64,000 nucleotides of DNA, taken from Amblyornis subalaris (taxonomy: Eukaryota; Chordata; Aves; Passeriformes; Ptilonorhynchidae). Positions 34,176 to 60,680 of this stretch are shown here, piece by piece. The DNA lies in assembly GCA_018881555.1 (NCBI GenBank), contig JACAXG010000520.1, forward strand, positions 20,837 to 84,836, given 5' to 3'. The position numbers and the translations under genes are program-made. Every line of letters starts with the position of its first letter. Position 1 is the stretch's first letter. A model generated the notes under the pieces. It was given only the letters and a program-made list of their open reading frames with translations. It had not been told where the DNA came from and did no database searches.

Positions 34176-34652
34176 TCAATGGTGGTATTGGCAGACCGGG
34201 CAATTTGCTGCTGAGCACTCCACGTGCCACTGCGAGTCCTTGATGTTTTTGCGTTTCGATTTTTGCCTCCTGCACTTCGACCGCTTCGACCCCTGCCCAT
34301 CATCCTTCCCGTCCTTGCACAGCCTTTTGGGCTGTGCAGGAGGGACTGGCTTTCGCCTAGGGTTCCTCCGCCTACGGTTCCTTCCCTGCCTACGATTCCT
34401 CCTCCCCTTGCAACTAACTGGGACTGCAGGAATTTCATTTGCAGGCTCCCAGTTGTAAGGGCTCCTGGGTACCCAGTTCCTCAGCTCAGGCCATCGTTCC
34501 TCGATCTCAGAGTCGAGATCTGGGGAATCAGTAGCGAGCCAGGCAGGAGTGCTACTGTTCTCCTCCTCTGAAGAGGATGGAATGTGCTTGGCTGAGGTGT
34601 GGGGTTCATAGCAGAGCGGGGCTGCCTGGTGTGGCGTGGCAGTGGACGCCAA
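34176..34652 (-). CDS. Open frame with acidic half and arginine-rich motif, provirus A
   Basis: This is a 158-codon open frame just after the nucleocapsid region. Residues about 25-60 are acidic with Ser/Glu clusters (PSSSEEENSS, DLDSEIEERWPEL). Residues about 80-105 are strongly basic (GRRNRRQGRNRRRRNPRRKP), followed by more Lys/Arg clusters up to about 137. The end has CSAANCPVC. I do not recognise a family. The basic part resembles RNA-binding, nuclear-localising arginine-rich motifs. It could be a gag-pro remnant out of frame, a captured sequence or an accessory protein. Its only support is openness and composition. Confidence 0.35.
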   Translation of the reverse strand: MASTATPHQAAPLCYEPHTSAKHIPSSSEEENSSTPAWLATDSPDLDSEIEERWPELRNWVPRSPYNWEPANEIPAVPVSCKGRRNRRQGRNRRRRNPRRKPVPPAQPKRLCKDGKDDGQGSKRSKCRRQKSKRKNIKDSQWHVECSAANCPVCQYHH

Positions 34653-34676
34653 GATGGCGCCCTTCCGGTCGCCACC

Positions 34677-36589
34677 TCACCCACTTCCGGTCCCAGTGGC
34701 GTGGGAACCGGAAGCAGGTTGGTTCTCAGGGGAGGAGCCATCGATGGAATGGCTGGAGACATCGGAAAGGGAGGTGGAGAGGTCTGGAGGGGCAGCCCTC
34801 AGTGTAGGGCAGTCCTTGGCGAAGTGTCCAAAGCCCCCACAATTGTAGCAGTGAGGTCTTTCCCGGTTGAATTTGGGTGCCGCAAGCGCCCCTACCACCC
34901 CTCTAGGAGCCATCCGAGTAACAGTGGCTTCGGTGGTGGCCAACTTGGTGCAGCCTTCAATCATTTGATCTAAGGTGGGAGGCGGGTCCAGTGGGAGAGC
35001 TCGTAGGACTCTTTGACAACTTTCATTGGCGTTTGATCTTGCCAACGCACACAGCAGCTCCCGCTGGACCTCTACATTCTCGACCTGCCTACCTACTGTC
35101 TCCTTTAATCTGTCAATGAAACTGATAAAAGATTCACCGACTGCCTGTCGCACCTGTGTGAAATTTTCAGAGGGGATGGTAGTACTCGGCATGGTAAACA
35201 AAGACCTCTCTGCTGCCGTTTTGAGATATCCCAAGACCGACTCTGGTAAGTGTCGAGCCTGGTCGTGGGGCTTTTCCAAGCTACCTTCGCCACAAAGGTG
35301 ATCTAATGTAAGGAACACCCTGTTGGGATCCCTCCAATAACCTTGGAGGAGGTTCTGCAACTATCTCTTCCACTGCTTCTCCCATAGCAGAAACTCTGCC
35401 GGGGAGAGGAGGCACCGCATGATGGTCTTTATGTCGTGCGGGACCAGGGTGTTAGTGGTGAAGGTAGTCTGGGTTAGACCTTTGAAATAGGGGGAATCCC
35501 GCCCAAAGTCCTTTGCCGCCTTGCAGAGCTCCTTGACATTAGTAAATGGCTCCCATCGGGGGTTCCCTCCCCTGCTGTACTGGACTGGGGCGGCAGTAAG
35601 TCCCCAGTCCAGACCCTCCTTCCGATCCTCGCCACTCCCACTCCTGGCCCTGATAACATGGGAACCGGAAGGGGCTGTGTGGGAACCAGGAGGGCCGGCG
35701 CGGGCAGGGGAGGCGCCGGCGGGGGCAGGGGCAGTGCCGCCGGCAGAGGCCGGGCTGGCGCCACCGCTGATGGTGGGGGGGGCGGAGCCCGCGGCTGGAA
35801 GGGGATTCGCGATGATGGGGGAGGTCCCGACGCGGTTACACCCATCGACGGAAGGGAGGGGCCCGACGAAGCTACACCCGACGATGCAGGGGGTGGTAAC
35901 AAGAAGGAGCAAGGTATGAGGACTTGGAACTCGGAGTGGGAAGGGGACAAAATGGTGGACCAGGCCACGTGGTCGGCGCCATTTTGTGGAGGGGGCTTAA
36001 GGGCGGGAAAACTTGGAAGAGAAGGAGACAAGATGGCGGAGCTGGCCACGTTGCCCGCGCCATCTTGCGGAACAGTGGGGGGTGACAAAACTGGGTGAGT
36101 GGGCATAGGCATGAGGGTTAGGGGAGAGCCCGAGATGGGGTGCGCAGTCCCATCTCGAGAAAGGGACAGAGGAGCCTGAGAAGGGTCAGGGACGCCTCCC
36201 AGACTCCCCTGAGTAGGAACAGTGGGGTGAGGGACACGGAGGGAGGAAAGAGGTGCAGGAGAGACATTAACAGGGGGTCCCGAACCTTTCCCCAAATTTC
36301 CCAACTTAATCCCTGCTTCTTTAACTGACTTATGTATAACGAAAAACATAGGAAGAAATTTCCCAGCTAAATCATCCCCGTTCTGCACTAAAACAGTTAA
36401 CTTTTCCTCCACCAGGTTCCAAAACTCAACAGATTTAACAGAAGTGGTAGAAACTGACGGAAAATACTCAAAAAGCCATCTAACAAAATGTTTAAGAAGC
36501 CCCTTAGAAAAACGAAAATTTCCCCAAATAAGGGTAGCCCCAACTTGGATAAAAACCTCCCTCTGGGGATGGGTTAAACCACTACCCAT
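34677..36589 (-). pseudogene. Provirus A gag (MA, proline-rich linker, CA, NC), broken
   Basis: The frame starts at 36589 with MGSGLTHPQREVF, a Gly2 myristoylation start, and stays open 371 codons (to 35474) through matrix and a long proline-rich linker. The capsid N-terminal part continues in another frame (35912-35364; WEPFTNVKELCKAAKDFGRD, SPAEFLLWEKQW) and stops at an in-frame TAG (35363-35361). The same frame then runs from 35360 to 34677 with the major homology region (AVGESFISFIDRLKE) and one zinc knuckle CYNCGGFGHFAKDC. One frameshift in the GC-rich linker and one stop inactivate it. Confidence 0.85.
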
Positions 36590-36951
36590 CTCCCCAGAAA
36601 ACCTCTACCCACCACCAAGAGGAAATGGTAGAAGGGTGACCCAGGAGTTCCACACCCCAACCCAAGTGGGTTCCCACTGGCCAACTTGGCCACTCACCAA
36701 ACGTGAGTCCACCGACTCCTCAACTCCGGGGTCAACTAAGGCTGTCGGCAGGGTCCTCCGGTCCTGACCGATCCCCCGATCCAGTCCACTGACTCCTTCG
36801 GGGGGTTGCCGGTCGCCCCTCAGGAAAGACCTAGTAGAACCTAGATCTTCCTTCAGGGAAGCGGCTGTGCCGAACACAAACACCTGACAGCCTCCTGCTG
36901 TCAGAGACGCTTTCAGGGAACCTCCACAGAGGTCCCTGTTCAGGCGCCATT

Positions 36952-37668
36952 TGACGCAACGGTGCTAGATGGTAAAGAATGTCGCATCCTTCCCAAAAGC
37001 ATCCCTCAGAGGAGTCTGTCCCTCTGAGGAGCCGTTCAGGCAGTGCCGCTTTTAACACACTCGCAGACACCCTAACACACCCAGGCAGATGGGTGCCTGC
37101 AGTCACTCACTCACGCACACACACACAGGATAGCTCACTGATGCAGCCGAAGGCAGAGTCAGGAGGGGCTCTTCTAAGGTAGAAGGTTTATTGCACGTAG
37201 ATGATCCAGGGAAGAAGAGCACAGAACAAAGGAGGGTCTGGGGTTATATACTCCAGGAAACAGGGGCAGAGAAAACACCAAGGGCCAATCAGGTGAGGGC
37301 TGGGGGCGGAGAGACGGTGGGACTACATAACAACAACCAATGAGGGTAGGCGAGGGGAGGAGCAGGGGAACAGGGCCAATGGGGCATTGAGTAAGGGAGA
37401 ACTTTGCTAGAACAGAACCTTATAAGGGAACAAAGAGTGACAGGCCTACAGGCCAACCAAGTAGGATAAATCAACATACTATAGCTAGGCCTGATGGGGG
37501 AGACCTTCCTTCTCACCATAACCCAGGGGGAGCCTTTAGACCTCGGAGCCTTCCCACCAGCAGTCTCCTACNGCATCAGNGCCCTCTGGCCCCACTGGCT
37601 CCTCGNTCACTCCCGTGGCTGGNCTTANCACCNCAGCCTCTCTTGCTGCAGGCTCAGCCACTGCAACA
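36952..37668 (-). mobile_element. Provirus A 5' LTR
   Basis: Runs TGTTGCAGTGGCTGAGCC (37668) to GTTGCGTCA (36952), with TATATAA at 37250-37244 and AATAAA at 37192-37187. The (CA)n run seen in the 3' LTR is here a shorter mixed CTCA/CACA run. Six ambiguous bases (37572, 37580, 37606, 37623, 37628, 37633) cluster at its U3 start. Confidence 0.92.
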
Positions 37669-38006
37669 TCAGTCCAAACTTTATGGCTAGTTCTAACCAG
37701 TTCAGGGGTCCAGAGAGCAGGAAACCGAGTCAGTTCCTTCATTCTATCAATAGCTTGGCATCCTCCCTTGTTCTGCCTTAGCAAGTACAATTAAGCTAAG
37801 CGAACGATATATTGTCTAGCAAACAGCACAGCTCCTGCAGGTGGATATGNTTCTGCAGGTGAGCCCTTAACCCTTTAATTCCCTTATATCAATACTTTCT
37901 TTCTTTTCCCTTATACATTTTCTTAAGTGTTATTTTTATGCTTTTATATTGCATTTCTAAACAAAATTCATGCATTTTAAAATTTGCCAAGTACCTTATT
38001 CTACCT

Positions 38007-38574
38007 TGTAGTGGTTTGACCTTGGCTGGGTGCCAGGTGCCCACTAAGCTGCTCTATCACTCCCTTTCCCAGTGGGACAGGGGAGAGAATAAGATGAAAA
38101 ATAACCAGTGGGTTGAGATAAGGCAGTTTTATTAAAGCAACAGAAAAAAAGAGGCAAAGATCTGCGCATGCATAAGCAAAAAGGAAAAAAAAAGTCAATC
38201 GCTACTTCCTATCAGCAAGCGATGTTCAGACACTTCCCGGGAAGCAGGGCCTCAGCACGTGTAGTGGTTGCTCCGGAAGGCAAACATTACAGAATAATGG
38301 ATGCCCCACTGTTCCTCCTCTCTCCCTTAGCTTTTATATCTGAGCTGTCATCATATGGTATGGAATATCCCTTTGGTTAATTTGGGTCAGCTGGCCTGGT
38401 TGTGTCTCCTCCCAGACCCACTCCCAACCACTTGATGGGGGAAGGAATGTTAGAGGGACAGCGCTGCTCAGCAGTAGCCAAAACACTGCTGTGTTATCAA
38501 CACCCTTCCAGCTCCCAATGCAAAGCACAGCACTGGGAGGGCTGCTGAACTCTACCTCAGTCAGACCCAATACA
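38007..38574 (-). mobile_element. ERVL-type solo LTR, family U
   Basis: 568 bases, TGTATTGGGTCTGACTGAGG (38574) to AAACCACTACA (38007), almost the same length as the copy at 48485-49053. ATATAAAAGC lies near 38340 and TTAATAAAAC near 38135 on the minus strand. The flanking five bases do not match, so the TSD is lost or an end is misplaced. Confidence 0.75.
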
Positions 38575-39288
38575 AAAAGTTTGTTATTGAACCTCCTGAG
38601 AATTTTGTTCTTTCTCCTATGCACCACCCAGAATAAATCAAATAACCTTCCCCTAAACCTGCTGAGCAGACCGGGGCATAAGAGTGCCCTACAGGGATCA
38701 GCCTGCGCTACTTCTTAAGCTATGATTAAGGCACCTTGTGGAAAACTTAGAGCTAGCATGGGGGTGGGGATAGAGTTGGGGAAATCTCTCCAAAGAAAAA
38801 GCTTTACTCATTGGAAAAATCAGCATCAAGAAAGCACAGACAAGTGATGATTATGAAACATTAGCAGTGTACTTCACATACTTTGTGTTCCTCTGAAACA
38901 CAACAAAGAAGTTTTGTTTCTCTTGGTATAAATAACTGTCAGTATAAAAGTGATTTTAAAGCCCCTCATTCAGGGTTCAGAATGTTCTGAAATGTCAGCC
39001 TGCTGATTTTGTTTGAGTGAACAATTTCTTTAGCCTCTGATGGCAGGGAGAAGATAAAGATACTAGGAGCTACCTTTGAACCACATCCATTGTTCTGAAG
39101 GCAGCACAGTGCTTTCTTGCCACAGCATGCCACGGGACCTGAGGAATTTGGAAATTCTGCGATCAAAATCTAAATCTAAGTTTCTTCTCTCCAAGGCTTT
39201 TCACAAAAGCACTTACCAATTTAATTTCTTATGATAGTGTTAATAAAATATTTTTACTCGTCAACAAAAGCATACTGTATTTCAGAGT
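38575..39288. other. No gene or clear repeat seen
   Basis: Unremarkable sequence with stops in all frames and no recognised motif. Confidence 0.45.
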
Positions 39289-40201
39289 TGTCCTGGTTTA
39301 AAAGACAGGTGTCTGCCAAGGAGGGCGGGAACCTTCCAGGAATGGAAAAAATTACCCCCCTCCCTCCAAATTGGTATCACCTTGAGATTACGGGGCTTTC
39401 AGGCAAAGATATGGGAAAAGGAATAACAGTTCTTTACTAGGATATAGCTATATATATATAAAAAACAAGACAGACAAACAACAGCAACAACAACACCACC
39501 ACCCAGAAACCCAATAACAGCCTTTTCCCACCTGTTAAGTGATTTCCCCTTTTGGTGTAGTTATGACCACAACCGGCAGGGGGAGCTGGCCAGCCAAGGT
39601 GAGGCAGGGCAGGTGCAATGATTCCCCCGCAGCTGCAGGGGGCACTCGAGTGAGCTTGGCAACCTCTCCACGTGGCAATGGCAGCTTGGGCAAGGGGAAA
39701 GAGGGGAGATGTCTCCTTTTTGTAAATTCACGGGCAGCAACTGGTCACAATGTCGGGCTACCATGCAGAGAGGTGGCCAGTACGGGGACAGCCCCAGTCC
39801 CAGTGGCAGCACACACGTTGGCTCTGGACCCTCCAAATTGCTGGGAAACAGGGAAAAGATGAGCAGGCTTGCAGTGTAGAAACCGCTGCAGATCGGAGTC
39901 TCAGAACCTAACACACAGAAGTAGCTGTGGCAACATGCTGTAGGCAGGGGCCCGGCAGGAGGCAGTCCCAGTCCCGGGTTTCGGCACCACATGCACTGGC
40001 TCTGAGCTCCGAGTGACAGGGGAGCAGGGAAGAAAGTAGGCAGGCTCTGGGAGCAGTGCCGAAAGAAAAAAGCTACAAGGCAATAGGGTCTCAGGTCAGA
40101 TGCGCTCACTGTGCCAACCACATGGCTCCTGCCTCTGCCCCAACAGGAAGAAAGACCCAGCACTGTGGCCCCACCCCCTCCACAGGATCCCAGGCTGAGC
40201 T
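39289..40201 (-). mobile_element. ERVL-type LTR fragment, minus orientation
   Basis: The plus strand reads TGTCCTGGTTTAAAAGACAG, CAGGCAAAGATATGGGAAAAG and AACAGTTCTTTACTAGGATA, then a GC-rich block with repeated GGCAGTCCCAGTCCC-type phrases. It is cut at 40201 by the family Y LTR. The ORF of 200 codons on the minus strand (39561-40163) is repeat-derived. Confidence 0.55.
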
Positions 40202-40688
40202 TGATGCCTTAGGATTTTGGCTTTTATATTTCTCATATACTTGTAACTCTGCAATTCTTAGTGTGTAACTCTAAAGCCCATATAAAAGTGTTAGCTACTG
40301 CTTCTAGACAAAACAATCCATCTTCAGGCCTAAACTTCAAGGACACCTTACTGCTTCAGGCCCAAGATCTGTAAATAACTGTTGATGAAGGGGGGAAAAC
40401 CTGGGGGGAATTACTTCATTACCTGGGGCTGTAATCTGAAGAGCTAGTCCCAATATGCTAATGGACCAAACTTATAAAAGTATGGACAACTCATGACCAG
40501 TCGTCCATCTTGGGTGGTCTATCTTGGGGAGCTGACCTCAGGGGGTCCACCTGGGGTGTAGGCCCCCCCCCAGAGCGAGCTTTGACTGCCCTGGATATAC
40601 CTGAAGGCCTTCAAATAAACACCACCACTTTTTACCCTTTTGATCTTTGTCAAGTCTCTCTCTTTTAAGTAGTCCCGATAAGGCATCA
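40202..40688 (+). mobile_element. ERV1-type solo LTR, family Y (TSD AGCT)
   Basis: 487 bases, TGATGCCTTA...TAAGGCATCA, flanked by AGCT at 40198-40201 and 40689-40692. TATAAAAG is at 40473-40480 and AATAAA at 40614-40619. It matches the LTR inside env of provirus C. Confidence 0.93.
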
Positions 40689-40771
40689 AGCTAACCTATT
40701 GCAATATCCCCTGAGCCTTGGGGGGGGTGTCAGTGACAATTTAATTTCAGGCACAGAATGACTATGGGATT

Positions 40772-41225
40772 GATGCCAAAGAGATTTTTGCTTTTATACT
40801 TTTTATATATTAGTAGCCCTGTAGCCTTTACTGTATAGCCATGTAGATTCTTAGTTAGCAGTTTCCCTACCCTGTAGACAAAACAAGACACCTTATCAAC
40901 ACTAGTGGTCTGGGAACCAGGGACATTTCTCTGTCTCATGTCCATTAAAAGCATAAACAACAGTACAGCTAAAAGTTTTGGGGGGGCTTCAGTAGGAGGC
41001 CGAACCAAGGGGGGAATTACCTCATTAACCATATTTCTAATTGGGAGATTTTGGTTAATTATGTTAATTTGCTAAACTTATAAAAGTGTCAGAGTCCATT
41101 CGGGGGGTGCACGGCTGGGTTCAGGTGATCATCATGTGGCATGCATTTTGTACTCTTGAAGGATCTCCAATAAAGGTAATCGCTTTCTTTATCCTCTTAA
41201 CATCGTCCAGCTTCTAATTTTAGGT
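40772..41225 (+). mobile_element. ERV1-type LTR related to family Y (3' end uncertain)
   Basis: It starts TGATGCCAAAGAGATTTTTGC, has TATAAAAG at 41079-41086 and AATAAA at 41169-41174, and shares the general U3 plan of family Y. I could not locate a TAAGGCATCA-like end or a TSD. Confidence 0.6.
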
Positions 41226-41364
41226 AGAAAAAAGTAACAGATAACCCCATCACCATGAGCCACCTCCTCCAAGACAAGAGTTTAGCAAACAAGTTGCTTT
41301 TTCTGATTTACTAAATTATTTTTGCAAAATTGACTGTGCAGCATGTGATCAGGTGTCATGAACT

Positions 41365-42395
41365 CTGCTTCACCAGTGAGTAGGCTGGGGGTGCACAAGA
41401 AGGGTTAGGGCATAGCTGGGACAGCTGACCCCAACTGGTCAAAGGGATATTTCAGACCATATGGCTTGTGCTCAGCAATAAAACTAGGGGGGAGGTTGGT
41501 GGGTTTACTGCTGCTTGGGGACTGGCTGGGTATGGGGCAGTTGGTGAGTAATTGTTTTCATTTGCATCACTTGTCTTGCTTGGGTTTTATTTTTCTCTCT
41601 CTGCAATTTTTTCCTTTTCCTTATTATTAAACTGTCTTTATCTCAACCCTCAAGTTTTCTCACTTTTCTGATTTTCTCCCCCATCCCACTGGGGGGGAGT
41701 GTCAGAGACAGGAAGTAGTCTTTTTCGAGACATTTTAGAGAGCTTGGGGTTTGGAAGGGGACGGGTCAGGCCCTGCTTTTGTGGAGCAGTGCCCCACCCC
41801 CATACCCCCCAGCACCGCTGTGCCTGTCAATCGAGGGACACTGAAGGCAGACCTTGGTTTCACCTTACTCTTCCCTGTTTGGATGAGAGACCGGAGGTCC
41901 CACCTGGGAGGCAGGCCCAGGGGTGGGGCCAAGGGTTTAAGCCTCACCACGTGGCTACCTTTCCTCTTTCACCATGCCCCCACCTTGGAGCTTCACCTTG
42001 CTGGAACCCAGGAGTTGGTAGCTATGCCTGTTTTTCTGTATCTTTCCTATCTTCCTGTTTTCCTCCCTTTCTTCATCTTTTTCTAACTTTCTTCTCACGG
42101 AACATAACATCAAATGGGCTATAAGGTTTTTCTATGTTTAATGAGTTAAGTTTATGCTGGGAAAAGTGATGTTGTGTACCATTTTTTCTTTTGCCAATGT
42201 TCCCTAGTTTCCTATAGTTCTGCCAGTAAGCTTTTGTGTGTTTTTTACTTCTTGGGAAATTTTGGTTGAATTTTCTCTTTGCGCCTACCCAGAGAAAAAG
42301 AATCTTGGTTCAGTCCCAGGTTTGGGTAGCCGGGGCATAACAGGGAGTGAATGGCTGCATGGGTCTTAGTTGCTGGCTGAGGTTAAACCACAACA
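41365..42395 (+). mobile_element. ERVL-type LTR, family U-like, with nested solo LTR
   Basis: The plus-oriented LTR contains AGCTGACCCCAACTGGTCAA, TTATTAAACTGTC near 41624 and the 3' end GAGGTTAAACCACAACA (to 42395). Its 5' part is missing. It is interrupted at 41700 by another LTR; removing that insert restores GGGGGGGAGTGAATGG. Confidence 0.8.
41700..42342 (+). mobile_element. Solo LTR nested in the 41365-42395 LTR (TSD GGGAG)
   Basis: 643 bases from TGTCAGAGACAGG to GGGGCATAACA, with GGGAG at 41695-41699 and 42343-42347. Orientation is inferred from the family's 5' TGTCAGAGA. I see no convincing TATA-poly(A) pair. Confidence 0.75.
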
Positions 42396-42707
42396 GTTGG
42401 TCATGGAGGTAAATGAAAACTACAGAAGTAAGCAGCTCTGTTCATAGACAGCAATAATGTAGATGGGAAATAATTCTACCAAGGAGAAAACAAAACTTTA
42501 TGCATCCACTTTCTAATTGCTCAAATTCTGCTTTCTCACAGCTAGGCAATGGCTGAGATAAAAACTGAACCAACAAAGACAACAATGAAGAACTATAAAC
42601 AGATTTTTAATCAAATATTAACAGAAGTAAAGATGCTGTCTTTAAACCAATTCTTAAGGAACATAACTTTAAATCTACACATTTCCATCCAGACAGACTT
42701 CAGTCAA
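42396..42707. other. No gene or clear repeat seen
   Basis: A short AT-rich spacer between two LTRs with nothing recognisable. Confidence 0.45.
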
Positions 42708-43245
42708 AGGGTCACAGGTCCTGCTAGCACACCTGCTCCAGCAGAGGCTTCTCTCTCCACAGGTCCTGCCAGAAGCCCACTCCAGTGCAGGCTTGCCACA
42801 GGGTCACAGCCTCCTTTGGGCAATTGCACCTGCTCCAGGATGTGGTCCTCCATGGGCTGCAGATAGATCTCTGCTGCCCCATGGACGTCTATGGACTGCA
42901 GGGGGTGGAGCCTGCCTCACCCTGGGCTGCAGGGGAATCTCTGCTCCAGTGCCTGGAGCACCTCCTCCCCCTTCTTCTTCCCTGACCTTGGTGTCTGCAG
43001 GGTTGTTTCTCTCGCATATTCTCACTCCTCACTCCCGGCTGGTGTTGCCCAGCTTCCTCCCCCTTTCTTAAATTTGTTGCCCCAGAGGTGCTACCACCAT
43101 CACTGATTGGCTCGGCCTTGGCCAGCAGCAGGTCTGTGTTGGAGCTGGCTGGCATTGGCTCTGTCAGACATAAGGGAAGCTTCTGGTGTCTTCTCACAGA
43201 AGCCACTCCTGCACCCCCCCAACCTTGCCACGCAAACCCCCTACA
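42708..43245 (-). mobile_element. Bird LTR fragment, family S (5' part), copy A
   Basis: In minus orientation it begins TGTAGGGGGTTTGCGTGGC (43245), then GAAGCTTCCC, ATTTAAGAAAG near 43070 and the degenerate GGAGCAG-type units. It breaks off at about 42708. It matches 61098-61677. Open frames on both strands here are repeat-derived. Confidence 0.75.
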
Positions 43246-43829
43246 ACCATAAAGTAGTTGTAGAATACAGGTCTCTTTCTTAAATTCAGTAAACTACAAA
43301 GTGTCTTAGGAACACAGTGCATGTGCTCTGACCCACAAACACTAGGAATTCACCAATTAAGTCTTAAATGCTCCATTATGCACTAAAAATTTTTTTAGAA
43401 GCCAGTTTTCTAACAGAGCAAAAAGGAAGATGCTCTGGAAAAAAGCAAGACCTTTTATGATTGCTTAATAGTTATGGTAAATTTATTTTTCTTGCTTTTC
43501 TGACAAAGCGCCACACCAGAAAGTTCATTTTATATTCTTTATTGTATGCCAAAGTTCATTAAAGATGGGGTTTTGCTTGTATACAAGTTACTCAAAATTT
43601 GTGTCTAGGTAGAGATTCATTAGCAATTTGACTTATTTCAAAGCATAGGCTTGTTAAACTAGGCCACAAAAACAATACTGTGTACAAGCAATAACTGAAG
43701 AAGAGCTGCAGGTTCAGGAGTTTCCAAATATTACACATCTTGAGATCTCATCAGGACATAAAAATAAAATCAAATAAAAGCAGTCACAATATAAAATAGC
43801 AGCTCCATGTAGCTTTTTTAAGTTTTAAC
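43246..43829. other. BTF3 3' flank, nothing else seen
   Basis: This is AT-rich sequence downstream of the BTF3 poly(A) signal. ANKRA2, the expected 3' neighbour on the Z or autosomal homologue, is not found here or further left. Confidence 0.5.
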
Positions 43830-43835
43830 TTTATT
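43830..43835 (-). terminator. BTF3: BTF3 poly(A) signal AATAAA
   Basis: A perfect AATAAA on the minus strand begins 14 bases beyond the BTF3 stop. T-rich and GT-rich sequence follows near 43800-43770, as expected for a downstream element. The cleavage site is inferred near 43810-43820. Confidence 0.8.
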
Positions 43836-43849
43836 CACAAAGTGTCAGT

Positions 43850-60485
<16,636 letters not shown>

Positions 60486-60680
60486 CTTCTTAGAGCGGAA
60501 GCAGCGGTGCCAGAGCGGGGGGAGATGAGGGTTGTGGGAGCGGGATGAGGACCGAGCAGAACACGCGAGATGGCGGCCGGAAGGGAGGCCAGACACACCG
60601 CTCTGCCACTGCCTGGGCCAGGAGAGTGCGCCCTCCGCGTCAGCGAAATCTGGAGGGGCGGAGCCGCCACCGCGGGAGGA
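60486..60680 (-). promoter_or_regulatory. BTF3: BTF3 promoter and non-coding exon 1
   Basis: Exon 1 ends at 60486 with donor AAG/GTACA. Upstream the sequence is GC- and CpG-rich without a TATA box. At 60583-60564 the minus strand reads CTTCCGGCCGCCATCTCGCG, a joined ETS-type (CTTCCGG) and YY1-type (GCCGCCATCT) site of the kind found at the start of housekeeping and translation-related genes. Transcription probably starts within or just after it. No ATG lies between it and the donor, so exon 1 is untranslated. Confidence 0.75.

Larger units (their letters stand above)
27222..37668 (-). mobile_element. Provirus A, ERVK-type, lacking pol (TSD TCAGTC)
   Basis: A 10.4-kb minus-strand element with 6-bp duplications TCAGTC at 27216-27221 and 37669-37674. 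LTRs are 720 and 717 bases. The primer binding site TGGCGCCTGAACAGGGAC (36949-36932) is Lys-type. A purine-rich tract (AAGAAGGGGGAGA, near 27942-27955) precedes the 3' LTR. Inside are a broken gag, an unassigned GC-rich block, a deleted env, and the inserted provirus B (27974-32172). No protease, RT, RNase H or integrase is visible, so it could only have moved in trans. By eye the LTRs differ by roughly ten substitutions plus microsatellite length, about 1.5%. Confidence 0.92.
26856..37891 (-). mobile_element. ERV1-type solo LTR, family Z, copy 2, split by provirus A (TSD ATAC)
   Basis: The LTR pieces are 26856-27221 and 37669-37891. They join at the duplicated TCAGTC made by provirus A. Outer ends are TGAT...ATCA with ATAC at 26852-26855 and 37892-37895. 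The sequence matches 16454-17037 across both halves. One ambiguous base (37850) lies in the right piece. Confidence 0.85.

Noticed and set aside
16454..37891. The two family Z LTRs as the 5' and 3' LTRs of one provirus
   Set aside because: Each has its own 4-bp flanking duplication (CAGC/CAAC; ATAC/ATAC), and no primer binding site follows the right-hand copy, so they look like independent solo LTRs.
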